DNA of 64,000 nt, from the NCBI RefSeq assembly GCF_000739615.1, contig NZ_BATP01000027.1:124001-188000 (forward strand), read 5' to 3'. The translations under genes and the position numbers were made by a program. The notes under the pieces are model-generated. The model was not told the origin of the DNA. It did no database searches and saw only the letters and a program-made list of their open reading frames with translations. Within the stretch, counting starts at the first letter, position 1. The number at the start of each line of letters is the position of its first letter. Positions 1-9,100 of this stretch are shown here, in pieces. The stretch is from Haloferula sp. BvORR071. Its GTDB lineage: Bacteria; Verrucomicrobiota; Verrucomicrobiia; Verrucomicrobiales; Akkermansiaceae.

Positions 1-21
1 ATCGACGATAGGGAAAGGAGA

Positions 22-1173
22 ATGGCCGCCTTGCGAACTGCGGATCGGAAAAGCATGGATGAATTCGCAGCCAAGCAAAGGGCACAAGGCCTCGAAGAAT
101 ACAACGGCCTATGGTTGCCGGTGGAGGAAGTGCGGAAACTTGTCGAACGCGATCGAATCAACGCTGGATTCGCAAATTCGGTGGATTCGAAGACTATTGC
201 CGGGGCCATCTATTCAGTTTTCCAAGTCACAGAAAGCGGTTTCCTGATTGAGGTAGAGAGCGGCCAATCGAAACAGGGTGGAATCAATTCATCTCTTGCT
301 TACCTCGTCGGAGTGAACACCGCGAGCGCGGCTGATGGAGATGCTTACCGGAGCGATCTCTTTTGGTGCGGAAACTATACCTATGTTACGAGAGGGCGCA
401 CCACCCGAACAGTAAACTCCTATTGCCTCAACAGGAACGACGCGATCACTCGCTTAAAGAATCAAGCCACTAACCCCGGCGGCAGCGAAGTGGAGCAGGG
501 CGGAGGCGTAGCAGATCAGCCTGCCAAGCATCCCGACGTCGGGGTACTAGCTGGAGCAAAAGCCAGCGGGTCTGGATTTTTTGTAGGTTCCGAGGGCTAC
601 CTAATCACCAACGAACACGTCGTTCATGGCGCGAAATCGGCAAAGATCTTGCTCAATGACTCGCTGACCGACGCTGAGATTATTACCGTCAACAAGACCG
701 CAGATCTCGCACTCCTTAAGGTGGCCAAGAAGATGAAAGGCCTCGCTGTCCTCCAACCGGAGGCAAAGACGGGATTGGACGTCTTCGCCATCGGCTTCCC
801 GCAACCTGAAATTCAGGGCAAGGATGTAAAGGTCACCAAAGGAATCATTAGCGGTGGAAAAGGATTTGGAGATGACGAGACGAGGTTCCAAATCGATGCA
901 GCCGTTCAACCAGGCAATTCCGGAGGACCACTTTGCGATTCTTCGGGAAATCTGGTTGGAGTGGTTGTGGCTGGACTCGACCAGATCGCCGTTGCTCAGT
1001 CTACTGGCACGTTGCCTCAAAACGTCAACTACGCCATCAAGGCGAGCCAGGTATTGGCATTGTTGAAGTCAAAGTCCGTGTCCTTTGAGTCCGTAGATGC
1101 GCCAGCTACGGGATCTGCGGTTGACGCCATGGAGCGAGCCTCGGATTGCACGGTTCTCGTGGTGGCCTACTAA
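22..1173 (+). CDS. Trypsin-like (S1C/Trypsin_2 family) serine protease, possibly 5'-truncated by window edge
   Basis: Serine endopeptidase of the HtrA-like chymotrypsin fold. The C-terminal half (about residues 185-360) has the full triad: His199 in TNEHVV, Asp228 in TADLALLKV and Ser300 in GNSGGP. There is no PDZ domain after the protease, unlike DegP. The N-terminal 170 residues match nothing I recognise, and no signal peptide is visible. The frame stays open to the first base of the window, and the purine-rich stretch GGAAAGGAG sits only one base before the ATG at 22, too close to be a normal ribosome site. The real start may therefore lie upstream, or at the ATG at 55. A cytoplasmic or regulatory protease is possible; the substrate is unknown. 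Confidence 0.75.
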   Translation: MAALRTADRKSMDEFAAKQRAQGLEEYNGLWLPVEEVRKLVERDRINAGFANSVDSKTIAGAIYSVFQVTESGFLIEVESGQSKQGGINSSLAYLVGVNTASAADGDAYRSDLFWCGNYTYVTRGRTTRTVNSYCLNRNDAITRLKNQATNPGGSEVEQGGGVADQPAKHPDVGVLAGAKASGSGFFVGSEGYLITNEHVVHGAKSAKILLNDSLTDAEIITVNKTADLALLKVAKKMKGLAVLQPEAKTGLDVFAIGFPQPEIQGKDVKVTKGIISGGKGFGDDETRFQIDAAVQPGNSGGPLCDSSGNLVGVVVAGLDQIAVAQSTGTLPQNVNYAIKASQVLALLKSKSVSFESVDAPATGSAVDAMERASDCTVLVVAY

Positions 1174-1195
1174 GGCCCGCCACCTCCTCTTACCT

Positions 1196-1984
1196 TCACT
1201 TGAAAATCTCCGCGAAGAACACCTTCATCGCCTCCCACGAGCGCTTGTCAGCCTTCTCGTTGTAGGCCGCGCCCTTCGACTTGTCGTCGCCTGCCATCTT
1301 CTGGGTGAAGCCGTGGACCGCACCGCTGTAGGCGGTGAACTGCCAGTCCACGTCTGCCTCAGTCATCTCCTTGCCGAAGGCCATGACTTGTTCGGTCGGC
1401 ACGAAGGGGTCCTCCGCGCCGTGGAGCACCAGTACCTTCGCCTTCACCCCACCGGCCGTGGCTTCCTTGCCCGCTGCGGCATCGAGCCCGCCGTGGAAAG
1501 AAACCACGCCCGCGATGTCCGCACCGCTGCGTGCCAGCTCCAGCACGCCGGTGCCGCCGAAGCAGTAGCCGATCGCCGCGATCTTCGAGGTATCCGTGTG
1601 CTCCTCCTTCTGCAGGACTTCGAGGCCAGCCTTGAGACGGGCACGGAAGAGATCACGGTCGCCCTTGTACTTCCCGGCTTCCTGTCCCGCGGCCGGCGGC
1701 ACGGGACGGATGCCCTTGCCGTAGATGTCCGCGGCGAAGACGTTGTAGCCCAGCTCCGCCAATTGCCGCGCGCGGCCCTTCTCGTAATCCGTCAGCCCGG
1801 TCCACTGGTGGATCACCAGCACCGCCGGGCGCTTGCCCTTCACGGCATCGTCATAGACGTGGAAGCCTTCGAGGGTCGTGTCGCCCTGCTTGTATTCCAC
1901 CGGCTTTTCAACCAGTGCGGCAGAGGCGGAGATTGCGGTGGTAGCTGCGCTCATCAGGGAGAGAAGGAGAGTCTTGGTCTTCAT
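1196..1984 (-). CDS. Dienelactone hydrolase family protein, exported
   Basis: Alpha/beta hydrolase of the dienelactone hydrolase family, about 262 residues. The nucleophile elbow is GYCFGG (Cys instead of Ser, as in the family). The acid lies in HGAEDPFVP and the catalytic His in VHGF. I place the start at 1984, where MKTKTLLLSLMSAATTAISASAA reads as a Sec signal peptide; the frame extends 25 codons further upstream but without similarity. The protein probably acts in the periplasm on an ester or lactone. It converges with the protease gene at 1173. The exact substrate cannot be told from sequence, since these proteins are often annotated far beyond chlorocatechol metabolism. Confidence 0.85.
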   Translation of the reverse strand: MKTKTLLLSLMSAATTAISASAALVEKPVEYKQGDTTLEGFHVYDDAVKGKRPAVLVIHQWTGLTDYEKGRARQLAELGYNVFAADIYGKGIRPVPPAAGQEAGKYKGDRDLFRARLKAGLEVLQKEEHTDTSKIAAIGYCFGGTGVLELARSGADIAGVVSFHGGLDAAAGKEATAGGVKAKVLVLHGAEDPFVPTEQVMAFGKEMTEADVDWQFTAYSGAVHGFTQKMAGDDKSKGAAYNEKADKRSWEAMKVFFAEIFK

Positions 1985-2104
1985 GGCTCCCGGCATGAAA
2001 GCGCGGGCAGAGGGGCTGTCAAATGACGAACGCGCATCCCGGCAGCCTTTTGATCTCAACCGCTAAAAGACGTGAAATCCGCGAAAGTTGAACAGCCGAA
2101 GATC

Positions 2105-2133
2105 AAACCACGGAATACACAGAATGCACGGAA
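2105..2133. repeat. Degenerate ACCACGGAATACACAG-type intergenic repeat
   Basis: Short degenerate direct repeats (ACCACGGAAT, ACACAGAATG, CACGGAAG) lie in the gap between the methyltransferase and hydrolase genes. Sequences of this kind occur between genes in many unrelated bacteria; their function is unknown. Nothing else stands out in the 198-base gap. Confidence 0.5.
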
Positions 2134-2182
2134 GTGGGTGTGGGGGGTGAAGCGAACCCGCAGCAGTCCAAGGGCTACGCCG

Positions 2183-3664
2183 CTATTTGGGCAGCATCAG
2201 CCCGTGCCTCACCATCTCCCTCACGAGCCCCGCGATCTGCCCGCCGACGCCTTGCACGCCGGCGAATTCCGGCTTGGCCAAAATCTCCGTCAGCATCTCC
2301 CCAGGCGTACCACCTTTGCGGCAGCACTCTAACAGACGCAGGATGAACTCATCCACTTGCCCGTCGTAGCTGAGACCGCCGGAGCTTTTCAGGCGGATCG
2401 TCCGCATGGCCCAGCCCTTCTCCAGGCTCATCTCGGTCTCCGCGAAGATCCCGTCCGGCACCCGGAAGCGACTGGCGAGAATCGCTTCCTCATCCTCCGC
2501 CACCGGGCTCTCCTCGAGCCAAGTCTGGCACTCAAAAATCCGCCGCACTTCCTCGCCCGCCGTCACCACGATCTTGAGCTCAGTGCGCGAGTCGCTGCGC
2601 TGCCAGTTCCTCCCGCCCGGGCGCTTGCGCATCGCCATGAAGCCGAGGTTGATCCCCACCGCGCCCAGCTCCGCATAGTAGCTGATCCAGGCATTCAGTT
2701 CCTCCTTGGGCGGCATCTTCCCGCGGCCACTCTCGCGCAACCAGCGGAAGGCATAGTCCGCCGGCAAGTGGCGCTCGCTGCGGAAGAGCCATACATCGCA
2801 GCCGCTATCCCGCGCCCACTCCAACGGACGCCGGTCCCACTGATCGGCATCCTGGTCGTACCAATTGAAAACCATGATCGCGATCCCACCGTCCTCCAGA
2901 TAGTCCGGGAAAAGCTTCACCAGCGACTCGCAAAAGCCATCGCCCTTCAGCCCACCGCCATCGCGGAAGACGAAGGTATTCTGCGGTGAAATCACAAAGG
3001 GCGGATTGCTCGCGATCGCATCGAACTTCCGCCCGGCCAGTGGCTCGAAGCGGTCGCCCTGCGCCAACTCGATGCCATTCCGCCCTAACAGCTTTGCATT
3101 GAAGCGTGCGAAGCCCAGCGCCCGCTCGCTCAAGTCCGCAGCCGTCACCAGGCATCCCTTCTCCGCCATCCGCAGCGCCCCCCAACCGGCTCCCGCGCCC
3201 AGATCCAGCACACGCTCGCCCTTCTGCGCCGTCGCCAGCGCCGCCAGCATGCGCGAGGAATTCCCCTCACCCATCACATAGTCCGCACGGCCCGAAGCCA
3301 GAGCAGACGGATGATCATACGCAAACCAGCCGTGCTCATTCGCATCCAGCTTCGCGGCGGATCGCACCAGGTCATTGCCCAGCCCTTCTAACAGCCCGAT
3401 CCTCATCAGCCCGAGCATCTCCGAGCCGAAGACTGCCATCGCCGCCTTGCCACCGACCGGCTCGCCGAGATCGAAGAGCTGCACGCAGGTCAGCATCGGC
3501 GAGTCCGCCGGCAGCAGCTTGGCCGCCAGATGGACCCGCGCCATGGGATCGCCCCGCCGGCGCAGATCGGCGGCTTCCAGGTCCGCCGGCGTGTAGCCCG
3601 CCCGCACCAATGCGGCGCGGAATGGCGCGGGATCCCAGTCTTGCAGGATTGCTTCGCTGAACAT
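2183..3664 (-). CDS. Class I SAM-dependent methyltransferase (N-modification type)
   Basis: A 493-residue protein. A Rossmann methyltransferase domain covers about residues 130-300, with SAM-binding motif I VLDLGAGAG (152-160) and motif IV SNPPF (219-223). The NPPF form is typical of enzymes that methylate an exocyclic or amide nitrogen (RsmC, HemK and relatives). The N- and C-terminal parts resemble the DUF7059/DUF7782 architecture known from actinobacterial methyltransferases. The ATG at 3664 abuts the stop of the Hcp-TSP3 gene with no base between (TGAATG), so translation is probably coupled and the enzyme belongs to the exported-Hcp operon. Whether it modifies an Hcp protein before export or is just a passenger is not visible from sequence. 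Confidence 0.8.
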   Translation of the reverse strand: MFSEAILQDWDPAPFRAALVRAGYTPADLEAADLRRRGDPMARVHLAAKLLPADSPMLTCVQLFDLGEPVGGKAAMAVFGSEMLGLMRIGLLEGLGNDLVRSAAKLDANEHGWFAYDHPSALASGRADYVMGEGNSSRMLAALATAQKGERVLDLGAGAGWGALRMAEKGCLVTAADLSERALGFARFNAKLLGRNGIELAQGDRFEPLAGRKFDAIASNPPFVISPQNTFVFRDGGGLKGDGFCESLVKLFPDYLEDGGIAIMVFNWYDQDADQWDRRPLEWARDSGCDVWLFRSERHLPADYAFRWLRESGRGKMPPKEELNAWISYYAELGAVGINLGFMAMRKRPGGRNWQRSDSRTELKIVVTAGEEVRRIFECQTWLEESPVAEDEEAILASRFRVPDGIFAETEMSLEKGWAMRTIRLKSSGGLSYDGQVDEFILRLLECCRKGGTPGEMLTEILAKPEFAGVQGVGGQIAGLVREMVRHGLMLPK

Positions 3665-4552
3665 TCAGGGCTCGGCCTTTTCCACTTGGTAGAATCCCTT
3701 GATGCCCGCACGCGGCAGCGTGTGCGAGGTGCTCGGTCCCGTGGCCTGCACCGTCTCAATCACTTCGAAGGGCTCGGCCAGAGTCGCACTGTAGAGGATG
3801 TTATATTTCCCGCCCGGCACACTGTTCCAGGTCAGGACCAGTCCGGCCGGGGAGGGCTCAGCTGTCGCCTTGAAGAAGGAGGTGCCTTTGGTCGGATCCG
3901 TGCCGACCTGGGATTCCTCCAGGTTCGTCAGCCCGTCGTTGTCCGAGTCCAGATCACCGTCATCCGAGTGGACTTGCAGGCCGTATTGCTCCTCGAAGGA
4001 GTCCGGCATCCCATCGCCATCGGCATCGCCCGTGTAGGGCAGATTCGTAATCAACGGTAGCTGCGTGGGATCAGAGAGCTGGATGTAGGTCATCCGCACG
4101 CCATCGTGCGCCAGTTCGAGATCCTCGAAGGGCGGCCCGCCGGCGTTGCCGTTCGGTCCCTCGTGCTTCACGGAAATCACCCGCACCTTCCTCAGCACCA
4201 GGGAGAAGAAAACGGAAGGCAGCTTCTCCGACTCGACCGCCCAGTGGACCTTCGCCTCCTCGAAAACCTTGCCGGTGGCACAGGCCTTCATCAGCAGCGG
4301 CGAGGCCTTGTCGATCTCCTTGCGGATTCTGAGCTCGCTGCCCGGCAGCGGCGAAGCGCCGGCAACGGAAGCGGCCTCGAAATCCATCCATTCCAGATGG
4401 CCCGGAGAAGTCGATTCACCCGGAACCTCGGGGCCGAAGCTCAGCCAGCCATGAATGGCGGGTGCTGCGGAGACGGGAAACGCCAGAGCCGCCACCCATC
4501 CCGCAAGCGCCGCGAAGATTCGCCGCGGCCAGCGGTGGTGCGGGGTTTTCAT
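3665..4552 (-). CDS. Exported Hcp-like protein fused to TSP3 calcium repeats and C-terminal FYxV module
   Basis: A 295-residue fusion. Signal peptide at residues 1-30 (ends VSAA). A divergent Hcp domain covers about 33-170; its hallmark IDKASPLLMKACATGKVFEEA matches the Hcp core signature xDKASPxLxxAxxxG. Two TSP3-type acidic loops follow (DADGDGMPDSFEE and DLDSDNDGLTNLEE, about 175-220), then a 65-residue beta module (LTW..VPGGKY.I.YSATL......GFYQV). The gene overlaps the preceding hcp gene by 4 bases (ATGA) and abuts the methyltransferase gene. The acidic loops should bind calcium, which favours a periplasmic, surface or extracellular site. Hcp proteins normally form the cytoplasmic type VI secretion tube and lack signal peptides, so this architecture is unusual. 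Confidence 0.75.
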   Translation of the reverse strand: MKTPHHRWPRRIFAALAGWVAALAFPVSAAPAIHGWLSFGPEVPGESTSPGHLEWMDFEAASVAGASPLPGSELRIRKEIDKASPLLMKACATGKVFEEAKVHWAVESEKLPSVFFSLVLRKVRVISVKHEGPNGNAGGPPFEDLELAHDGVRMTYIQLSDPTQLPLITNLPYTGDADGDGMPDSFEEQYGLQVHSDDGDLDSDNDGLTNLEESQVGTDPTKGTSFFKATAEPSPAGLVLTWNSVPGGKYNILYSATLAEPFEVIETVQATGPSTSHTLPRAGIKGFYQVEKAEP

Positions 4553-5121
4553 TGTGGCGCCCCGCTGAAGTCGTATTCCGCCACCACCGGCTCTTCCATC
4601 GGCTCGCCGGTCTCATCGAGACGGGTGTAGCTCACCTTTAGCTTGATAGGGTAGAAGGACAGCCGGTCCGCCGGCGCGGAAACTGCGGTACCACCGGCAC
4701 CACCGCCCCCACCACTCTGGCTATCGCCAGCGGAATTCTGGTAGGAACTGACTAGGATATCCGTCAAGGTCACTTGGTAGTAGTCGGTCTTTCCGCCGCT
4801 GGCGTTGGTCTTGCGCAGCGTCAGGATCGCCTGCGGGATGTGGTTGCCCTTGGCGCAGGCCAAGAAGAGCTGCGGGCTCGCCTTATCCAGCGGCTTGCTG
4901 AGCACGAGGTTGATGACCTTGGCCGCGCTGCCGCTGTTGCTGCAGCCCCAAGAGAAGCTCTCGATCTCGATCGCATCGCGGTGCTTCGAGTCCTTGGACT
5001 CGCCTTTGATGCCCTCGATCTCCAAGAGGTAGTCGGAGGCCGCGTGGGCGCTGGCGAGGGTCAATGCCACGGCCGGAGCCGTGAGCGCGAGGGTACGTGA
5101 CAGGGAGGGAATAGGGTTCAT
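4549..5121 (-). CDS. Hcp1-family tube protein with a Sec signal peptide
   Basis: A 190-residue protein. Residues 1-28 form a signal peptide (ends SAHAA). The rest is a clear Hcp1 domain (PF05638): YLLEIEGIKGESKDSKHRD and SFSWG near the start, DKASPQLFLACAKGNHIPQA in the middle, then YYQVTLTDILVSSYQ and a final KLKVSYTRLD strand. A glycine-rich insert (SGGGGGAGG, about residue 137) sits in a loop. Hcp forms hexameric rings that stack into the type VI secretion tube, but no tss, ClpV, VgrG or PAAR gene lies in the window, and a signal peptide would send the protein through Sec. It is first in an operon with the Hcp-TSP3 fusion and the methyltransferase. Confidence 0.85.
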   Translation of the reverse strand: MNPIPSLSRTLALTAPAVALTLASAHAASDYLLEIEGIKGESKDSKHRDAIEIESFSWGCSNSGSAAKVINLVLSKPLDKASPQLFLACAKGNHIPQAILTLRKTNASGGKTDYYQVTLTDILVSSYQNSAGDSQSGGGGGAGGTAVSAPADRLSFYPIKLKVSYTRLDETGEPMEEPVVAEYDFSGAPQ

Positions 5122-5223
5122 AGCACCCGTATCCTGACTATTTAAAACACCTAGTCAAGCAGCAACGAAGACTGCCCTCCATGCTTGGATTCCAGGACCC
5201 TGGAAACTTTTCCCGGGACGGTC

Positions 5224-6387
5224 TCACGCTCTCCTCTTCGCCAAGGCGAGAACCACTCCCCCCGCCACGATTCCCCAGAATGCCGAGCCGATTCCCAGCA
5301 AAGTAATCCCCGACAAGGTCACGAAGAAGGTCAGCGCCGAGGCCTCCCGGTAGCGCTCCTCGCCCAAGGCCGCCGACAGCGCATTCCCGATCGTCGCGAG
5401 CAGTGCCAGCCCGCCGATCGCCAGCACCAGCTCGCGTGGAAAGGCCGCGAACAAGCCGGCCACCGTGGCCCCGAAGAGCCCGACCAGCAGGTAGAAGAAG
5501 CCCGAGCAAACCGGCGCCCAGTAGCGCCGCGCCGGGTTCGGATGGGCCTCCGGCCCTACCACGAAGGCCGCCGTGATTGCCGCCAGATTGATCCCGAAGG
5601 CGCCAAAGGGAGCTAACAGGAAGGTCGCGATCCCGGTCCAGCCGATCACTTTCGACACCGGTGCCTCATAGCCGCCCACCCGGATCGCCGCGATCCCGGG
5701 CAGGTTCTGCGAGGCCATCGTCACGATGAACAAGGGGATCCCGACCCCGATCAAGGCACCCACGGAGAACTCCGGATTCATCCACACCGGCACGGTAATG
5801 TTCCACGGCACCTTCTCCGCATGGAACTGCCCGCGCGTTGCCACGATCGCGATTCCCAAGAGCAGGATCAGCGGCACATTCGCCCGCGGCCAGAAGCGCC
5901 GCCCCAGCACATAGGCTCCTAACATCGGCAGCACCAGCCCCGGATCCGCGGGGATCGCCTTGAAAGCATCCAGCGCGAACTTCGCCAAGACCCCCGCCAG
6001 CAGGGCCGAGGCCAGAGGCAAGGGCAGGCGATTCATCACCTTTTCAAAGCCGCCGCTAAAACCCGCAATCGTGATCAGCACCGCGCTGAAGAGGAAGCAC
6101 CCGATCGCCTGCGGCATGGTGAGGTGCCCCGCTCCCGCCGCAGCCGCGATCACCACAACGCCCGGCGTGGACCACGCGATCAGGATCGGCTTCCGCGTGA
6201 TCAGGGAAAACAGAATCGTCGGCACGCCCATCCCGATCCCGATTGCCCAGATCCACGAGGCCGTCTGCTCGGGCGTCGCGTTCAGGCTCTGCGTGGCCTG
6301 GAAGATCAGCGCCACCGAGCTGGTGAAGCCCACCAGCACAGAGACAAAGCCCGCGACAAGGGCGGAGAGTGAGAAATCCTTCAACAT
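5224..6387 (-). CDS. benE: BenE-family benzoate/proton symporter-like transporter
   Basis: Integral membrane protein of about 387 residues with around eleven hydrophobic segments, matching the BenE (benzoate membrane transport) family of the APC superfamily throughout. Family landmarks include WSTPGVVVIAAAA near residue 70, MASQNLPGIAAIR near 235 and GPEAHPNPARRYWA near 285. The start is placed at 6387 (MLKDFSLSALVAGF); the frame runs 15 codons further upstream. No aromatic degradation genes lie nearby, so the substrate may not be benzoate. The gene stands alone, 100 bases downstream of the hcp start on the same strand. Confidence 0.85.
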   Translation of the reverse strand: MLKDFSLSALVAGFVSVLVGFTSSVALIFQATQSLNATPEQTASWIWAIGIGMGVPTILFSLITRKPILIAWSTPGVVVIAAAAGAGHLTMPQAIGCFLFSAVLITIAGFSGGFEKVMNRLPLPLASALLAGVLAKFALDAFKAIPADPGLVLPMLGAYVLGRRFWPRANVPLILLLGIAIVATRGQFHAEKVPWNITVPVWMNPEFSVGALIGVGIPLFIVTMASQNLPGIAAIRVGGYEAPVSKVIGWTGIATFLLAPFGAFGINLAAITAAFVVGPEAHPNPARRYWAPVCSGFFYLLVGLFGATVAGLFAAFPRELVLAIGGLALLATIGNALSAALGEERYREASALTFFVTLSGITLLGIGSAFWGIVAGGVVLALAKRRA

Positions 6388-6468
6388 CGCGGCAGCGTAG
6401 GCGGGCGGGCAGGGCTGCTCATCGCCCCGCATCCCCGCCGCGTCAACCGCCGGAGTGCGTCACCTTCC

Positions 6469-8904
6469 TCAGGGCTCTTCCACCCGGTAGAAGCGCTTCA
6501 CTCCGCTGCGGTTTTTCGCGAACACCTGCAGGCCCGGCGCCCCCAAGGTGTAGCTGCCCTCCTCCTGCCAGATCTTCAGGTCAGTGGATGAGGTGACCTT
6601 GTATGGGATCCCGGCTTCGCCATGGAAGGTGAGGGTGAATTGCGCACCACTCGAACCCGATTGCGTAATGTAAGCGGTCGACTCCGGCGAGAAGCGCATC
6701 AGGCGCCTATTATCTTCGTCGCCCACCCAGAGATTGCTGCCCGCATCAAGGAACAGACCATAGGGATGGGCGAAGGACCGGCTGCTGCGGCCGCCGTAGG
6801 GAGCATAGCTGAAATTAGGAGCCCCCAGAACATTGTTGGCGTCCGCGCCGTTCGCCTTGGCTACAGCGTTGTTGAAAATGAGGACCCGATTGAAGCCGCG
6901 GTCCATCACGAAGAGCCGCCCCGTCGCGTCCACCGCCAGAGCAGTCGGCAGCGACATGCCGTAGGCTTCCGCGACACCGTCACCACCCAAGATGCCTGAG
7001 GCTGCGCCCAGCGGCTGAGTGGTCAGGGGGGTATTGTAGCGCACGACCCGGTTTTTCCCGGTATCTGCCACCCACAGGCGGCCTGCAGAGTCGATAGCGA
7101 CCCCGCTCGGGCCACTCAGCAGGGCTGCATTGGCGCCCCCGACAGAGGTGACCAAGTCCTGCTGCCCGATCACGGCATCGGCGGCGACAGCGGCACCGCT
7201 GGTCCTTGCCGCCACGTTATTGAAGCGCAGCACCCGGTTATTGCCGTAGTCCGCGACGTAGAGATTGCCCGCGGAATCGAGTGCGAGGCCGCGCGGAGTG
7301 TCCAGGGTGGTCGAGGACAAACCGTCGCCGGTGGAGGTGAAGTTCTGCTGCCCCAGCACGATCGCCATGGCCGCGCCTGTAGGTGCCGTCGTGGCATTGG
7401 CAAAGGCCACCACCCGGCTGCACTGGGGATCGCTCACCCACAGCTTGCCGCTCGCATCCATGGCCAGGCCCCAAGTGCTGCCGAGATCGGTCGCAGAGGC
7501 ACCTTCAAAATTGATGTCGCCCAGGCTGGGCTTGCCAAGGGCCGCCTCAGGAGGATTGCCGTTTTCCGCATCACCGCGGCTGGCGAAGCGGAGTACCCGA
7601 CCGTAATCCGCCAGGAAGAATTTCCCGCTTACCGGATCCTCCAGTCCGCCCCGCACCTGGCCGGGAGCGGTCGCGGGATTGTAGAGGCTACTCGCGATCG
7701 AGGAAGTATTCGCGAAGCCGATCACCCCATCTGCGTTGGCCCCGTTGGCCTTGGCCGTGGCGTTGTCCCAGCGCAGCACGCGCTCGTTGTGGCGGTCCAC
7801 TGTCCACAGGCGCCCCGCAGCATCGAAAGCCATCCCGCGGGTTTCATCGCTGATGCCTCCGGGAAGGTTCGAGTAGAAGGCATTCTGCTCGAAGCCCGCG
7901 CGGCCCAGCACCCCGTCAGCATTGGCTCCGTTGCCCCTGGCGGCGGCATTGTCCCAGCGCAAGATCCGTGAATTCTGGGTGTCCATCACGAAGAGGCTCC
8001 CGGAGGGAGTGACCTTGATCGTGACCGCCCGATCCGTGAGCGCCGGACCGGCCCCCTTCACGACGGAGGTGAAGTCCGCCTGGCCGAGCACGCCGTTCGC
8101 GACTGGCTGGTTCTGAGCCGTCGGATTGTCGTAGCGCAGCACCCGCGCGTTGTTGAAGTCGCAGACCCAGAGCCGGCCTTGGGCGTCCACATCCACGTCG
8201 GAGGGCTGATTGAGATTGATGGCGGTGGCGGCCCAAACGCCGCTGGTAAAGTTCGCTTGGCCCACCACGCCGTCGGCCGTGCCACCGTTGCCCTTGCTAC
8301 TAGGATTATCGTAGCGGAGGACGCGATTATTGAAGTAGTCCGCCACCCACAGCCTTCCCTGGGCATCGACCGCCAGCCCCTGCGGGCGCGACAAACTGAC
8401 CGCCGTGGCATCCGCGACGCGGCTGGTGAAATCCGGCTGACCGAGAACCTGCGCGGCCGGCGCGCCGCTGGCCGCGGTATCCGCATTGTCCCAGCGCAGC
8501 ACCCGGTTGTTCTCGTGGTCCGCCACCCACAGCCGGCCGGCGGAATCAATGGCGAGGCCAGACGGGTATTCGATCTTGTCCTGGGCCAGGCCCCGGTCAG
8601 AGCTGTAGAGGTTCGGCTGCCCGAAGACGGCTTCCGCCGCGCCGCCATTCGCCAGTGCCGCAGCGGAGCTGAAGCGCAGCACCCGGTTGTTACCCCCGTC
8701 CGCCACGAAGACCTTGCCGCTCGCCGGACTGATCGTGATGTCCTCCGGCTGGAAGAGACGGGTGGGCGAGGGCAGGCCCGGCTGACCGATGATCTTTTCG
8801 GCGTCGTCGAAGTCCTTCCAGATGGCCCCGGAGGGAAGGACGAGAATGGCGGTAGCAGCGGCGAGGAGCAGGAGTGTCCTGTTAGATTGCATGGAGGAGG
8901 GCAT
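6469..8904 (-). CDS. Secreted NHL-repeat beta-propeller protein
   Basis: An 811-residue protein. It has a signal peptide (about 1-27) and then some thirteen NHL-type repeats of about 50 residues, each with a core like GLAVDAQGRLWVADYFNNRVLR(Y/W)DN and a linker A.GVLGQ.DFTS. The last 65 residues form the beta module shared by other exported proteins here (FTLTFHGEAGIPYKV.SSTDL ... KRFYRV). NHL repeats fold into propellers used for protein or ligand binding; some catalyse lyase reactions, but no catalytic residues are evident. The start is 8904, or 8892 (MQSNRTLLLL). A 13-copy 9-bp tandem repeat begins 13 bases upstream and may affect expression. Confidence 0.85.
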   Translation of the reverse strand: MPSSMQSNRTLLLLAAATAILVLPSGAIWKDFDDAEKIIGQPGLPSPTRLFQPEDITISPASGKVFVADGGNNRVLRFSSAAALANGGAAEAVFGQPNLYSSDRGLAQDKIEYPSGLAIDSAGRLWVADHENNRVLRWDNADTAASGAPAAQVLGQPDFTSRVADATAVSLSRPQGLAVDAQGRLWVADYFNNRVLRYDNPSSKGNGGTADGVVGQANFTSGVWAATAINLNQPSDVDVDAQGRLWVCDFNNARVLRYDNPTAQNQPVANGVLGQADFTSVVKGAGPALTDRAVTIKVTPSGSLFVMDTQNSRILRWDNAAARGNGANADGVLGRAGFEQNAFYSNLPGGISDETRGMAFDAAGRLWTVDRHNERVLRWDNATAKANGANADGVIGFANTSSIASSLYNPATAPGQVRGGLEDPVSGKFFLADYGRVLRFASRGDAENGNPPEAALGKPSLGDINFEGASATDLGSTWGLAMDASGKLWVSDPQCSRVVAFANATTAPTGAAMAIVLGQQNFTSTGDGLSSTTLDTPRGLALDSAGNLYVADYGNNRVLRFNNVAARTSGAAVAADAVIGQQDLVTSVGGANAALLSGPSGVAIDSAGRLWVADTGKNRVVRYNTPLTTQPLGAASGILGGDGVAEAYGMSLPTALAVDATGRLFVMDRGFNRVLIFNNAVAKANGADANNVLGAPNFSYAPYGGRSSRSFAHPYGLFLDAGSNLWVGDEDNRRLMRFSPESTAYITQSGSSGAQFTLTFHGEAGIPYKVTSSTDLKIWQEEGSYTLGAPGLQVFAKNRSGVKRFYRVEEP

Positions 8905-8916
8905 GGCTGGAGTGAG

Positions 8917-9033
8917 GGAGGCTTGGGAGGCTTGGGAGGCTTGGGAGGCTTGGGAGGCTTGGGAGGCTTGGGAGGCTTGGGAGGCTTGGGAGGCTTGGGA
9001 GGCTTGGGAGGCTTGGGAGGCTTGGGAGGCTTG
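8917..9033. repeat. Perfect tandem repeat, 13 copies of 9 bp (GGAGGCTTG)
   Basis: Thirteen uninterrupted, identical copies of GGAGGCTTG fill 117 bases, followed by decayed units (CGAGGCGAC). On the minus strand the unit reads CAAGCCTCC, and the array lies directly 5' of the NHL-repeat gene, in its leader or promoter. Perfect short repeats of this length change copy number readily through slipped-strand mispairing. Frames read through it (GGL or EAW repeats) are artefacts of the 9-base period. Confidence 0.97.
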
Positions 9034-9100
9034 CGAGGCGACGAAAGCGGCAGGCTTGGTTTCTGCCGGTGAACGCTTATGGCAGATTTCCGTAATTTTG

